Origin: CAZUMW01 sp964621615
Lineage (GTDB): Bacteria; Desulfobacterota; WTBG01; CAIYCZ01; CAIRTM01
Direction: 5' to 3'
Length of the DNA stretch: 44,869 bases
Assembly (NCBI GenBank): GCA_964621615.1
Contig: CAZUMW010000038.1
Span: 1-44,869, forward strand
The notes under the pieces were generated by a model, which did no database searches, was not told the DNA's origin, and saw only the letters and a list, made by a program, of their open reading frames with translations. The position numbers were made by a program, and so were the translations under genes. This document shows, piece after piece, positions 35,718 through 44,829 of this stretch. The stretch's first letter is position 1; every line of letters begins with the position of its first letter.

Positions 35718-35746
35718 TTGACAACCGATAATTATTCAGGTTATTT
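35718..35746 (+). promoter_or_regulatory. Candidate promoter for the CapD-like gene
   Basis: TTGACA (35718-35723) is followed after 17 nt by TTATTT in a strongly AT-rich stretch, about 30 bp before the preferred ATG at 35778. The -35 is perfect and the -10 is poor, so the call is tentative. Confidence 0.3.
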
Positions 35747-35777
35747 ATTATTATTTAATATCCCTTTCTGCTGTCTC

Positions 35778-37718
35778 ATGAATGAATTTATCGAACATAT
35801 TATTCTTCGGTATCGTCGCAGCCTGATCGTGCTCACGCAGATACTGCTGATACCGCTGTCTTACTTTTCTGCTTTTCTCCTGCGTTTTGATTTTTATATC
35901 GACCGGGAAATGTTTCTCGAGCCGTTCATTAAGACCCTTCCTCTGCTCATTTGCTGCCGTTTACTGTTTTTTTACTATGTCGATCTGTTTAGCGGCTGGT
36001 GGAGCTATGTCGGCATTGAGGATATCATTAAAATCGTCAACGCTGTGCTTTTCAGCTCACTTCTTTTTATTACCTCGGTTGTTTTCATATTCGGGCTGCA
36101 TCAGTTTCCCCGGTCGGTCTTTATCATTGATACACTGCTTATTATACTTTTCCTTTGCACTATCCGCATCGTTGCCCGGCTCACCCGGGAAAAATTTTTT
36201 CAGAAAAGATCAAAAACAGCCCCCACAAATGTACTCATCATGGGTGCCGGAAACACCGGGTTAACTGTGCTGCATGAAATCAGAAGCAACCCCGAGCTCA
36301 ACCTCAGGCCTGTCGGTTTTATTGATGATGACCCGCAGAAAAGAGGCTTCCGGATAAAAAACGCCGAGGTGCTGGGCACGCATAATGATATACCCGACCT
36401 TGTCGTCCGGTACAATGTGGAACAGGTGTTCATCGCCGTTCCATCCGCCCCCTACAAGAATCTGCAAAAAATAGTGGAGGTGTGCGAGCAGTCAAATGTT
36501 AAATATCAGTCCCTCCCCGGGTTTTCCAAATTAATAACCGGAAAAACGTTTGTCAGCCAGATGCGCGATGTAGACCCCGACGAGCTGCTCGGCAGACCTG
36601 CAGTCACTTTTGAAAACGAGCGAACAGTGCTTCAAAAGGAAATCATCAACAAATCCATTCTTATTACCGGAGCAGGAGGCTCGATCGGCTCTGAGCTGTG
36701 CCGGCAAATTGCGTCTCTGCGCCCGAAAAATCTCATTTTATATGAGCGCTCAGAAAACAACCTGTTTTATATAGATCTGGAAATAAGAAGAAAATTTCCG
36801 GACATAAATATTGTCTCTATAATAGGCGATATATTGAATAAAGACAAATTCAATAACACCCTTGTCACGTATAATCCCTCAATTGTGTATCACGCGGCAG
36901 CATACAAACACGTTACTCTCATGGAAAAGGACCCCACCGAGGCGCTCAGAAACAATTTTCTCGGAACAAAAATTATCAGCGAAATCTGTGCAAATAATAA
37001 TATTGAAAAATTTGTATTTATTTCAACAGACAAAGCGGTTAATCCGTCCAGCATTATGGGCACGACCAAACGAATGACTGAAAAAATTTTGCAAAGCTAT
37101 AACAGCAAGCCGACAAAATTTGTTTCCGTTCGTTTTGGAAATGTGATCGGCAGCAGCGGCAGCGTTATACCGCTTTTTAAGCGCCAGATTGCAGAGGGGG
37201 GACCGGTAACGGTAACTCACCCCGATGCAACCCGCTTCCTCATGACTATACCCGAAGCAGTACACCTGGTCCTGATAGCCGGAGCCATGGGAAATGGCGG
37301 CGAGGTTTTCCTTCTGGATATGGGAGAGCCGGCAAACATAGCAGAGCTCGCCAAAAGCCTGATCGAACTTTCAGGGCTTACCCCCCACAAGGATATTTCA
37401 ATTGAATACATAGGGCTTCGTGAAGGTGAAAAGCTGCACGAGGAACTTTACTGGGAAGGTGAAAATATTTCCACAACAGCCCATAAAAAAATACGAAAGC
37501 TCGCACGATCACAAATTAACACACTTAATTATACCATCCAGGCGGCACGGATGGAAAAAATGCTGCAAAAAGGCGATTATGAATTAACATCGATATATGA
37601 ATTAATGCAAAGCATGGTACCCGAAGCAGCATTCCATAAGATTAACGCCCCCCTGGCAGAATCTGCGGAATCTGCTCGACGCACATTAAGCCCCCACGTT
37701 ACTGTTTCCCGAGAATAG
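35778..37718 (+). CDS. CapD/WbpM/PglF-type nucleotide-sugar 4,6-dehydratase (membrane)
   Basis: A 646-residue protein when started at MNEFIEHI; an upstream TTG frame would add 21 residues lying over a promoter-like sequence. Four membrane segments fill the first ~150 residues. A Rossmann-like CoA-binding-type domain with MGAGNTG follows, and then the SDR domain with GAGGSIGSE, the HAAAYKHV segment, and STDKAVNPSSIMGTTKRM, which carries the catalytic residues in place of the YxxxK of ordinary SDRs. Family members make UDP-4-keto-6-deoxy-GlcNAc. With the convergent aminotransferase downstream this suggests a 4-amino-4,6-dideoxy sugar such as a bacillosamine or QuiNAc4N precursor. Confidence 0.88.
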   Translation: MNEFIEHIILRYRRSLIVLTQILLIPLSYFSAFLLRFDFYIDREMFLEPFIKTLPLLICCRLLFFYYVDLFSGWWSYVGIEDIIKIVNAVLFSSLLFITSVVFIFGLHQFPRSVFIIDTLLIILFLCTIRIVARLTREKFFQKRSKTAPTNVLIMGAGNTGLTVLHEIRSNPELNLRPVGFIDDDPQKRGFRIKNAEVLGTHNDIPDLVVRYNVEQVFIAVPSAPYKNLQKIVEVCEQSNVKYQSLPGFSKLITGKTFVSQMRDVDPDELLGRPAVTFENERTVLQKEIINKSILITGAGGSIGSELCRQIASLRPKNLILYERSENNLFYIDLEIRRKFPDINIVSIIGDILNKDKFNNTLVTYNPSIVYHAAAYKHVTLMEKDPTEALRNNFLGTKIISEICANNNIEKFVFISTDKAVNPSSIMGTTKRMTEKILQSYNSKPTKFVSVRFGNVIGSSGSVIPLFKRQIAEGGPVTVTHPDATRFLMTIPEAVHLVLIAGAMGNGGEVFLLDMGEPANIAELAKSLIELSGLTPHKDISIEYIGLREGEKLHEELYWEGENISTTAHKKIRKLARSQINTLNYTIQAARMEKMLQKGDYELTSIYELMQSMVPEAAFHKINAPLAESAESARRTLSPHVTVSRE

Positions 37719-38871
37719 CTTTCAGCTTTTCAGCAATATAGGAAATTTCGGCCTTTTTTAATGCATTGAAAAACGGTAAGGCAATCGTTCTGTCTGCAAC
37801 AAACTCAGTGACAGGAAAATCACCCCTTCGATACCCGAGCTGCTTTCGATAAAAGGGCTGTAAATGGATAGGGGCAAAATAATTGCTGCTTGCGATTCCA
37901 CAGCTGCGCAGGCCTTCAATCACGGCGTCCCGGTCTTTTCTGGTATATGAGCCCTTGAGCCGTATAACATACACAAACCAGCTCATTGTGATGTGCGGCG
38001 CGCACCAGGGAAGCATTATCCCTGACAGCGATCCAAGCTCCCGCGCATAGCGCTGAGCCACGCGCTGCCGCTTTTTAAGAATATCACCGAGACGGTTGAT
38101 CTGGGCGATGCCCAGCGCACAGTTTATATCGCTGATGCGGTAGTTAAATCCGAGCCTGACATGATTCAGCCATGCTTGGTCCTCTGCCCGCCCCTGATTT
38201 CGCATGCTTCGGCACAGGCGGGCTATTTTCCGGTCATTGGTAACGATAAGCCCGCCCTCTCCCGTGGTAATCTGCTTATTGGGATAAAAAGCAAACACAC
38301 CCGCGCTGCCGAAAGAGCCCGCCTTTTTGCTGCGATGCCACCTTTTTGGGCCCGCGCTGTCCGGCGAGCGATAGGCAGCGCCGAGGGCCTCGCAGCTGTC
38401 TTCTATTAAAAGCAGACCGTGTTCCTCGGCTATGTCGTAGAGCTGATCCCAGTCTGCAGGGTGGCCGAACACATCAACCGCTAAAATGGCTTTTATTTTT
38501 TTACTTCTGCTGCGCCGCAGTATAGCGCGAACACTGTCAGGTGAAATGCAAAGGGTTTTTGGATCAATATCAGCAAATAACGGCACCGCATTTTCAAAAA
38601 GCATACAGTTTGCCGAGGCGATAAAGCTGAACGGCGTAGTTATAACTTTGTCCCCGCGGCCGATACCAAGAGATCTCAGTATCAGATGCAGCCCGCTGGT
38701 GCCGCTGTTGACAGCCACTGCATATTTACAGCCGGCGGCCTGCGCCCCGAGCCGCTCAAACTCAGGCAGCCTCGGACCAAGGCTGAGGTTAGGCGACTTG
38801 AGCACTTCCAGTACTGCTCTTCGCTCAGCCGGCGTTATATCAGGATTCGACAGCGGGATATTCACTTCCAT
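37699..38871 (-). CDS. DegT/DnrJ/EryC1-family sugar aminotransferase
   Basis: A 390-residue PLP enzyme of the PseC/ArnB/PglE group: VNSGTSGLHLILRSLG, LIEDSCEALGA, FAFYPNKQITTGEGG with the Schiff-base Lys, and GFNYRISDINCALGIAQ. It probably aminates a UDP-4-keto-6-deoxyhexose, and the dehydratase gene that would make the substrate lies convergent to it. The two coding regions overlap by 20 bp at their 3' ends. A MITE copy lies 25 bp upstream of its start. Confidence 0.88.
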   Translation of the reverse strand: MEVNIPLSNPDITPAERRAVLEVLKSPNLSLGPRLPEFERLGAQAAGCKYAVAVNSGTSGLHLILRSLGIGRGDKVITTPFSFIASANCMLFENAVPLFADIDPKTLCISPDSVRAILRRSRSKKIKAILAVDVFGHPADWDQLYDIAEEHGLLLIEDSCEALGAAYRSPDSAGPKRWHRSKKAGSFGSAGVFAFYPNKQITTGEGGLIVTNDRKIARLCRSMRNQGRAEDQAWLNHVRLGFNYRISDINCALGIAQINRLGDILKKRQRVAQRYARELGSLSGIMLPWCAPHITMSWFVYVIRLKGSYTRKDRDAVIEGLRSCGIASSNYFAPIHLQPFYRKQLGYRRGDFPVTEFVADRTIALPFFNALKKAEISYIAEKLKAILGKQ

Positions 38872-38896
38872 ACGCTCATGAAAAAAGCACCATTAA

Positions 38897-39182
38897 CAAA
38901 CGTGCCCAAAATAAATGAAAGCATTGAGCAAAAGCCGGTTCGGGTGGGTCTCTGCGCAGCCGCCGCCAAATAAAACCTCACTTCATGTACGGCCCGATGC
39001 TGCTACGTGTTACTACGCAGCAGGCATTGTGCAGGGATTGTCCCGGGCAGCACCGTCCGCGCCGGGCCGTGTGTATACTGAAATATAACGGCACATGCCG
39101 CTGCATAACCTTTTGAACTTGTTGCGGGGGCTTTGCAAAGCCCCGCCCGAACCGGCTTCGTACATTATTTTGGACACTACTG
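38897..39182 (+). mobile_element. Complete MITE copy C with 9-bp target duplication
   Basis: A 286-bp element, nearly identical to copy B, with ends CAAACGTGCCCAAAATAA and the complement of CAGTAGTGTCCAAAATAA. CACCATTAA is directly repeated at 38888-38896 and 39183-39191. It sits between the aminotransferase start and the HAD gene stop; the HAD stop codon lies within the duplicated target. A 2-bp insertion relative to copy B breaks the frame seen there. Confidence 0.93.
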
Positions 39183-39187
39183 CACCA

Positions 39188-39889
39188 TTAAATAGATTCA
39201 TTCATCGCATCAGCAACAGGATACAGAGTCTCTATCACCGCATCGGGGGCATAATCTCCTTGTACCGGCTCACCTGCCTCATAGATTCCGTCCGGACGCC
39301 TTACCTGTACAGTAAACCATCCAAGCCGCCGGGCTCCGTAAAAATCTTTGGCAGGATTGTCTCCGATATAGACACACCGCTCGGCGGCACTGCCGCAATA
39401 GTGCATGATTCGCTTAAACCCCTCAGTGTTCGGCTTCCAGCACTCTTTGCCCAATTCATCGGTAAACAGCACGACATCGAAATAATCTTTTATGCCGAGC
39501 ACGCTCAGCTTGTTTTTTTGACTCTGAAGATACCCGTCACTCAGGAGGCCGAGCTTTTTTCTTCCCCGCAGATGTTCCAGTGCATATCGGGCATCCGGGT
39601 AAAGCGCAACCTGCGGGATATGACTCCGGTAAATACTGACAAGCTCTTGTACCAGGCCCTCATTCGCTGCAACCCCAGCGTCCTTCAACGCGCAGTTGAA
39701 AATTGTTCCCCGCTCTCCTGAACAAAATCTGGCCCACATACAGCCAGACAAATCGACCGTTGTTACTTCCCGGTCAATTAAAAATGCCGCAACCGCCCGG
39801 AAGCCGCTTTTTACAAAATCGCTTTCCGGGCACAGCGTATCATCGAGATCAAAAACAATAATGTCTGCTTTCTGCAGCTGAGCCTTCAT
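39188..39889 (-). CDS. HAD-superfamily phosphatase
   Basis: A 233-residue HAD hydrolase with all four motifs: FD14LD16DTL (nucleophile and acid Asp), LLSDG (motif II Ser), a Lys in GKECWKPNTEGF (motif III) and YIGDNPAKDF (motif IV Asp). An alpha-helical cap lies at about residues 21-95. It is next to the ATP-grasp gene on the same strand (159-bp gap). Such pairs occur in surface-polysaccharide clusters; the substrate is unknown. The stop codon falls in the target duplication of the MITE and is unchanged by the insertion. Confidence 0.85.
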   Translation of the reverse strand: MKAQLQKADIIVFDLDDTLCPESDFVKSGFRAVAAFLIDREVTTVDLSGCMWARFCSGERGTIFNCALKDAGVAANEGLVQELVSIYRSHIPQVALYPDARYALEHLRGRKKLGLLSDGYLQSQKNKLSVLGIKDYFDVVLFTDELGKECWKPNTEGFKRIMHYCGSAAERCVYIGDNPAKDFYGARRLGWFTVQVRRPDGIYEAGEPVQGDYAPDAVIETLYPVADAMNESI

Positions 39890-40048
39890 TAGTCACCGGG
39901 CGATTCGCAAGTCACCCCTCCCAGTCGCATACTTTTCAATTCTTTTTATTCTGAGTTCCGGTTCCTGACTTCTGAATGATCCACCCCCGCCCTGTTGTTT
40001 CACATAAACCGTTCCGTGCATAATATCCATCCCGCTGCGCATGCGATA

Positions 40049-41059
40049 TCACAACGATAGCCCCTTCGGCAACGGCCCGTCTAAAAACACCGCATCATCA
40101 TAGCGAAGCATATATACATTCTTTTTATAGGCATCACAAATATCACCGGGATCATTCCCAAAATGCAATTCTAAAATCCACCTTGGGAAATCAGCACCGG
40201 CATGCAGCGACAGCGGAACGCCGCCTCCAAAGCGCGGGTTAATCTCAACAAAGCTGGGGGTACCGTCGCTTTTTAAAAAGCACTGCACATTGATACACCC
40301 GCGGCAGCCCCGAAGTGTTTTTCCAACCTCACAGGCTTTAGCAACAACATCCGGTGCATCAACAACAACCCCCTTGCTGACCTCTCCGGCACGAACTTCT
40401 AAACGTTTTCGCGGCACTGCACATCTGAGCGCCCCGCTGAAGTCAAACAGCATATCAATGGTTATCTCATCTGCCTCAACATATTCCTGTATAACGGAAT
40501 TTGGAACATAGTCTTTAAAAAAAAGCAGCTCCCGGGGGTTGTTTATTTTATACACCCCCTTACCCGCACTGCCCGTACGCGGCTTTATCAGAAGCGGATA
40601 CTGCAGCTGCTCAGGGGGAAGCCCGTCAATATCGTACAGCTCCGGAGTTGGAATTCCATGTGTTGAAAAATGTGCAAACGTTTTTTCTTTGTCATAGCTC
40701 ATCTCTATGACAGCAGGGTCGGATATAACCGCGCTTATGCCAGCCTCAGCAAACAGCGCTCTGCTGTCGGCAAGCTTTTTCAAATCAGTGTCAATAAGGG
40801 GGAAAAGGAGCTGCGCGTTTTCACGGCGGCATACCTCAAGAACGCTTTCAATATATGAGGGGTCATCGATACGGCAGACGGTATACGCACGGTCCACTAT
40901 ATGAAAAGCAGGAGCATCAGCAGAAACGTCAAGACCGATAATATTTCCCTGCAGTCCCAGTTTCTCAAGCGTGTTCCTGAAGTGCCGGATAAGCGCTACC
41001 CGCCTCCCCACACTGGTAAACACAATGGTACATACTCGTGGTTCCAATTCCGCCCCCAA
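40049..41059 (-). CDS. ATP-grasp ligase, CarB-like
   Basis: A 336-residue ATP-grasp enzyme. N-terminal pre-ATP-grasp domain (TIVFTSVGRRVALIRHF; GLDVSADAPAFHIVDRAY); ATP-binding region with LLIKPRTGSAGKGVYKI and EYVEADEITIDML; metal site Glu/Asn in FVEINPRFGGG. Members join a carboxylate to an amine or similar group through an acyl phosphate; in polysaccharide clusters they may modify amino sugars. The start is uncertain: the frame begins with TTG at 41059, or at a second TTG 12 bp on; no ATG fits. Confidence 0.8.
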   Translation of the reverse strand: MGAELEPRVCTIVFTSVGRRVALIRHFRNTLEKLGLQGNIIGLDVSADAPAFHIVDRAYTVCRIDDPSYIESVLEVCRRENAQLLFPLIDTDLKKLADSRALFAEAGISAVISDPAVIEMSYDKEKTFAHFSTHGIPTPELYDIDGLPPEQLQYPLLIKPRTGSAGKGVYKINNPRELLFFKDYVPNSVIQEYVEADEITIDMLFDFSGALRCAVPRKRLEVRAGEVSKGVVVDAPDVVAKACEVGKTLRGCRGCINVQCFLKSDGTPSFVEINPRFGGGVPLSLHAGADFPRWILELHFGNDPGDICDAYKKNVYMLRYDDAVFLDGPLPKGLSL

Positions 41060-41068
41060 ATTAATACT

Positions 41069-41083
41069 TTACATTAAATGTAA
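41069..41083. promoter_or_regulatory. 15-bp palindrome in divergent ATP-grasp/murB gap
   Basis: TTACATT-A-AATGTAA is a perfect inverted repeat with a 1-nt centre, between divergent genes and near the start of the minus-strand gene. Its form suits an operator for a dimeric regulator. In AT-rich DNA such palindromes can be chance. Confidence 0.3.
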
Positions 41084-41147
41084 TTACCTTATCATATTTC
41101 CATCTCTTTTAAAATAAAAGCTCTCAGCACACTGAATACAGGTGATC

Positions 41148-42095
41148 ATGCCCGCAAACAATTCAATCACCTCTCCTGATTTTTATGAGAATATGCTGGA
41201 TAAGCAGGCACCACTCAAAAACAACACCACCATTCGCACGGGGGGAATCGCTGAATACATCGCCCGAGTATCACATATGGAGCAATTACTCAACGTTATT
41301 TCTTTAGCACATGAGCGCGGCCTTCCTTTTTATGTGTTAGGTAAAGGGTCTAACGTTTTGATTGACGATAGCTATTTTCAGGGTATCGTCATAATTCTCA
41401 CAGGTGATTTTTGTTCCATACGTGTCGGTGCAGATGAAACGTCTGTTACTGCCGGGGGGGGAGCCTCTCTGGGACGTCTTGCGGCTTCGCTTGCCGAAAG
41501 CGGATTCACAGGCTATGAATTTCTTGCCGGAATTCCAGGAACTGTCGGCGGCGCTGTCAGAATGAATGCGGGCACAGGCGAAACAGAGGACATAAAACAT
41601 ATCTTCCTTGAGGCGGACGTGCTTGAGCCGGCTACGCGCCGAACGGTTAAATATTCATTAAGCGACATGCAGTTCGGGTACCGGGCAAGCGTGCTTTCAT
41701 GCTCATTGGGCATAATTCTCAGGGCAACTTTTTCATTAAAAGACAAATATGACAACCCCGCAAAAGCCCTCAAGCGTATTCGTGAACTGAAAGCGCAAAA
41801 AAAGCGTAAAAGCCCTCCGTCATCCTGCACTTTCGGCTCAATTTTTAAAAACCCTGCCTGCTGCAATTTCAGCGCCGGCCGATTGCTTGAGCAGGTCGGA
41901 ATGAAAGGTATGCGCAGCGGAGATGCTATGGTTGCCGAAGAGCACGCAAACTGGATTGTCAATACCGGATCTGCACGAAGCGCCGACATAAAAAAGCTTA
42001 TCTCCATTGGACAAAAACGGGTTTTTGAACAATTTGGCATACTGTTAGCGCGTGAGGTGGTGTATCTTCCTGAGGATATGCACGAGTGGACTTGA
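41148..42095 (+). CDS. murB: UDP-N-acetylenolpyruvoylglucosamine reductase, MurB
   Basis: A 315-residue FAD enzyme that makes UDP-MurNAc. Motifs: NTTIRTGGIAEYI, LGKGSNVLIDD, EFLAGIPGTVGGAVRMNAG, CTFGSIFKNP (active-site Ser) and the VAEEHANWIVN segment near the C-terminus. The layout suggests the shorter MurB type. I prefer the ATG at 41148; a GTG two codons upstream is also possible. An 8-G run (41454-41461) lies in the coding region. Unusually it is away from a division/cell-wall cluster, placed among polysaccharide genes. Confidence 0.93.
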   Translation: MPANNSITSPDFYENMLDKQAPLKNNTTIRTGGIAEYIARVSHMEQLLNVISLAHERGLPFYVLGKGSNVLIDDSYFQGIVIILTGDFCSIRVGADETSVTAGGGASLGRLAASLAESGFTGYEFLAGIPGTVGGAVRMNAGTGETEDIKHIFLEADVLEPATRRTVKYSLSDMQFGYRASVLSCSLGIILRATFSLKDKYDNPAKALKRIRELKAQKKRKSPPSSCTFGSIFKNPACCNFSAGRLLEQVGMKGMRSGDAMVAEEHANWIVNTGSARSADIKKLISIGQKRVFEQFGILLAREVVYLPEDMHEWT

Positions 42096-42224
42096 CAGCT
42101 TATGGCAGCGTTATCGAAAACCTGAAAGGTTTTAATTAAGAATTCAGCTAATCTACCGATGTTTAATCAATGATTTCTGTGTGTAAATTTAGTCTTTTTA
42201 TCAGCTGTTCAAATAAATATATTT

Positions 42225-43640
42225 ATGCATAATATTACAATATTATATATCACAGTATTTATTTTTTCTTTTTTGCTCAGCATTAGCCTTGTCTATGTGC
42301 TAAAGAGCGCTGCTGTAAAATTGGATCTTATAGATAGACCCGGGGAACGGAAAATACATTCAGTCCCAACCCCTTTGCATGGCGGGGCGGTTATTTTCTT
42401 AAGCGTCTACATAACGGTATTTGTTTTTTTTCTCCTTCAGCAGATCGGCCTTCCTTCTGTTGTAAGTCACCATATCCCTGGATACATAGAAGAGCATTTC
42501 CATTCTATTGGGCCCAATTACCCCAAAATATTCATCTACTTTTTCGGTGGTATTGTCATCTTTATTATTGGAATACTGGATGATAAACGTGAACTGTCTC
42601 CATCTGTACGATTAACGGGTGAAACGATCATAGCTGTCTGCGTGGTTGTATTCGGGCTGAAACCCGGTTTTTTTGAAACGCTGCATGTGCTGGGGCTTCT
42701 TCTGGCAGTCGGGTGGATCGTCGGCATTACAAACGGGTTCAATCTTATAGACGGAGTCAACGGACTCTGTGCCGGCAATGCCCTTGTTTCATCCCTTATA
42801 TTTCTGACTGTTGCAGCACGGGGGGGGTCTTTTCTTGTAGGCACACTGCTTGTGATTTTTATTGGTGCTATCGCCGGCTTTTTTATATTCAACTTTCCTA
42901 AAGGCAAATTATTTCTCGGCAGTTCAGGAAGCATGTTTATTGGCTATACGCTCAGCGTGCTTGTTATGTTTCAATCATACGGAACAGATTATTACGGCAA
43001 TTTTAGAAATTATCTGCCGATCATTATGCCCGCTCTTATCCTCGCCGTTCCGCTCATAGATACTCTTCTTGTTATGTACCGGCGCCTCACGCAAAAAAAA
43101 TCTTTTTTCGAAGCCGACACCAATCATCTGCATCACCGGCTACGCCGACTTCGCATGAAAGACAAAGAGGTCGTTATTATTATGCTGCTTATCAGTTTCG
43201 CTATCGGTATTAACGCTACCCTGCTGTATAAGTCTACGGTCGGCGAAGCGCTCACCGTTTTATTGCAGGCAGCAGCAATCTTTATTATACTGACCATGCT
43301 GACCCGTCTCAGAGAAAGGCGCACGGATTTGCGCAAAACAACCACCGGCAAAGTCAAAGCGTATCTCAAAAATGAATCATATTCTCCTTTCAATGGTTTT
43401 ATCATTGACATCAGCCGCCAGGGGCTCAGCTTTTGCCTGCTGAACCTGGACAAACACCATCTTGAAAACAATGTATTTACCGGCAAAGAAATGGAGCTTG
43501 AGTTTGTTCCTCCCAAGACCACATATAAAATAGAGCCGCCGTTTCAAAAAATAACCGGAAAAGTTATAAAACAGGAAATAGTTGCAGACAGTGCTCTGCG
43601 TATCGGGTTTGTTTTTCATGAACCATTAAAAGAACAATAA
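42225..43640 (+). CDS. WecA/MraY-type polyprenyl-P sugar-phosphate transferase fused to a PilZ domain
   Basis: A 471-residue protein. Residues 1 to about 355 form the multi-pass transferase: DRPGERKIHSVPTPLHGG, GILDDKRE (Asp pair), NGFNLIDGVNGL and DTNHLHHRL, all typical of WecA-like enzymes that load the first sugar phosphate on undecaprenyl phosphate. The tail (about 360-471) has both PilZ c-di-GMP motifs: R366xxxR370 and D395xS397xxG400. Binding of c-di-GMP would let the second messenger control the first step of glycan synthesis. This is inference from motifs. The gene sits between murB and gmd, 29 bp before gmd. An 8-G run occurs at 42820-42827. Confidence 0.87.
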   Translation: MHNITILYITVFIFSFLLSISLVYVLKSAAVKLDLIDRPGERKIHSVPTPLHGGAVIFLSVYITVFVFFLLQQIGLPSVVSHHIPGYIEEHFHSIGPNYPKIFIYFFGGIVIFIIGILDDKRELSPSVRLTGETIIAVCVVVFGLKPGFFETLHVLGLLLAVGWIVGITNGFNLIDGVNGLCAGNALVSSLIFLTVAARGGSFLVGTLLVIFIGAIAGFFIFNFPKGKLFLGSSGSMFIGYTLSVLVMFQSYGTDYYGNFRNYLPIIMPALILAVPLIDTLLVMYRRLTQKKSFFEADTNHLHHRLRRLRMKDKEVVIIMLLISFAIGINATLLYKSTVGEALTVLLQAAAIFIILTMLTRLRERRTDLRKTTTGKVKAYLKNESYSPFNGFIIDISRQGLSFCLLNLDKHHLENNVFTGKEMELEFVPPKTTYKIEPPFQKITGKVIKQEIVADSALRIGFVFHEPLKEQ

Positions 43641-43669
43641 TAATACGATTACTTATATGGGAAATTTAC

Positions 43670-44761
43670 ATGAAAAAAGCTCTCATTACCGGGATAACCG
43701 GGCAGGACGGTTCTTATCTGGCAGAGCAGCTGCTTAAAAAGGGCTATGAAGTACATGGCATTATCCGGCGCGCAAGCTCCTTTAACACCGACCGCATAGA
43801 CCATCTCTACAAAGACCCCCACAATCACAACGTAAAAATGCTTCTGCACTACGGCGACCTGACCGACAGCAGCAACCTGAACAGGCTTCTTGAAAAAATC
43901 GGCCCTGATGAAATATACAATCTTGGTGCTCAGTCACACGTACAGGTGTCATTTGAAGTGCCGGAGTACACGGCTGAAGTCGATGGAGTGGGAACGCTCC
44001 GCTTCCTTGACGCGATAAAGGAGGTGGGCCTGAAAGACAAAACCCGATTTTATCAGGCATCGACAAGCGAGCTGTTCGGAAAAGCGCAGGAGGTCCCCCA
44101 AAAAGAGACAACGCCATTTTATCCCCGCTCCCCCTATGCCGCCGCCAAGCTGTATGCATTCTGGATTGTCGTAAATTATCGCGAGGCCTATGGCCTGCAC
44201 GCCTCAAACGGGATATTATTCAATCATGAATCGCCGCGGCGCGGAGAAACCTTTGTCACCAGAAAAATAACCCGAGCTGTTACCCGCATAAAGGAAGGGC
44301 TCCAGGACTGCCTGTACATCGGCAATCTGGATGCCAAGCGCGACTGGGGATATGCCCCTGAATATACAGAAGCAATGTGGCTGATGCTTCAGCAGGAGGA
44401 GCCCGATGATTATATCATCGCCACTAACGAGACACACACGGTGCGGGAGTTTATAGAAAAGGCGTTCCATGCGCTGGACGTATTCATTGAGTGGCAGGGG
44501 ACTGGAGCGAATGAAACAGGGATAGATACCGCAACCGGCAAAACGCTTGTTTCAATTGATCCGCGCTATTTCAGACCGACTGAAGTTGATCTTCTTATAG
44601 GCGATCCCTCCAAAGCTTTTCAAAAACTCGGCTGGAAACCGCATATTACCTTTGACGAATTGGTGAAAATAATGGTTATTGCTGACTGGGAACTGGCAAA
44701 AAGCGAGTTGAATAACCAGCGGCAACAAACCGGCAGATCGGACAGACACAAAACAAGCTGA
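43670..44761 (+). CDS. gmd: GDP-mannose 4,6-dehydratase, Gmd
   Basis: A 363-residue extended SDR that turns GDP-mannose into GDP-4-keto-6-deoxymannose, the precursor of fucose, rhamnose-type and perosamine sugars. Motifs: GITGQDGSYLAEQL (NADP-binding), HYGDLTDSSNL, STSELFGKAQEVPQKE, SPYAAAKLYAFWI (catalytic YxxxK) and FNHESPRRGETFVTRKI. The start has only a weak upstream ribosome-binding site. A second-step enzyme (GMER/Rmd) is not in the window. Confidence 0.95.
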   Translation: MKKALITGITGQDGSYLAEQLLKKGYEVHGIIRRASSFNTDRIDHLYKDPHNHNVKMLLHYGDLTDSSNLNRLLEKIGPDEIYNLGAQSHVQVSFEVPEYTAEVDGVGTLRFLDAIKEVGLKDKTRFYQASTSELFGKAQEVPQKETTPFYPRSPYAAAKLYAFWIVVNYREAYGLHASNGILFNHESPRRGETFVTRKITRAVTRIKEGLQDCLYIGNLDAKRDWGYAPEYTEAMWLMLQQEEPDDYIIATNETHTVREFIEKAFHALDVFIEWQGTGANETGIDTATGKTLVSIDPRYFRPTEVDLLIGDPSKAFQKLGWKPHITFDELVKIMVIADWELAKSELNNQRQQTGRSDRHKTS

Positions 44762-44829
44762 ACTTTTAAACATATATAATAATATTCAGCCGGATCGCCG
44801 AGGGCGGTTGATTCTGCTTAATCCCACCG

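Noticed and set aside
35715..35777. TTG start giving 21 more residues for the CapD-like protein
   Set aside because: The stretch overlaps a TTGACA promoter-like sequence, and the ATG at 35778 begins a typical family N-terminus.
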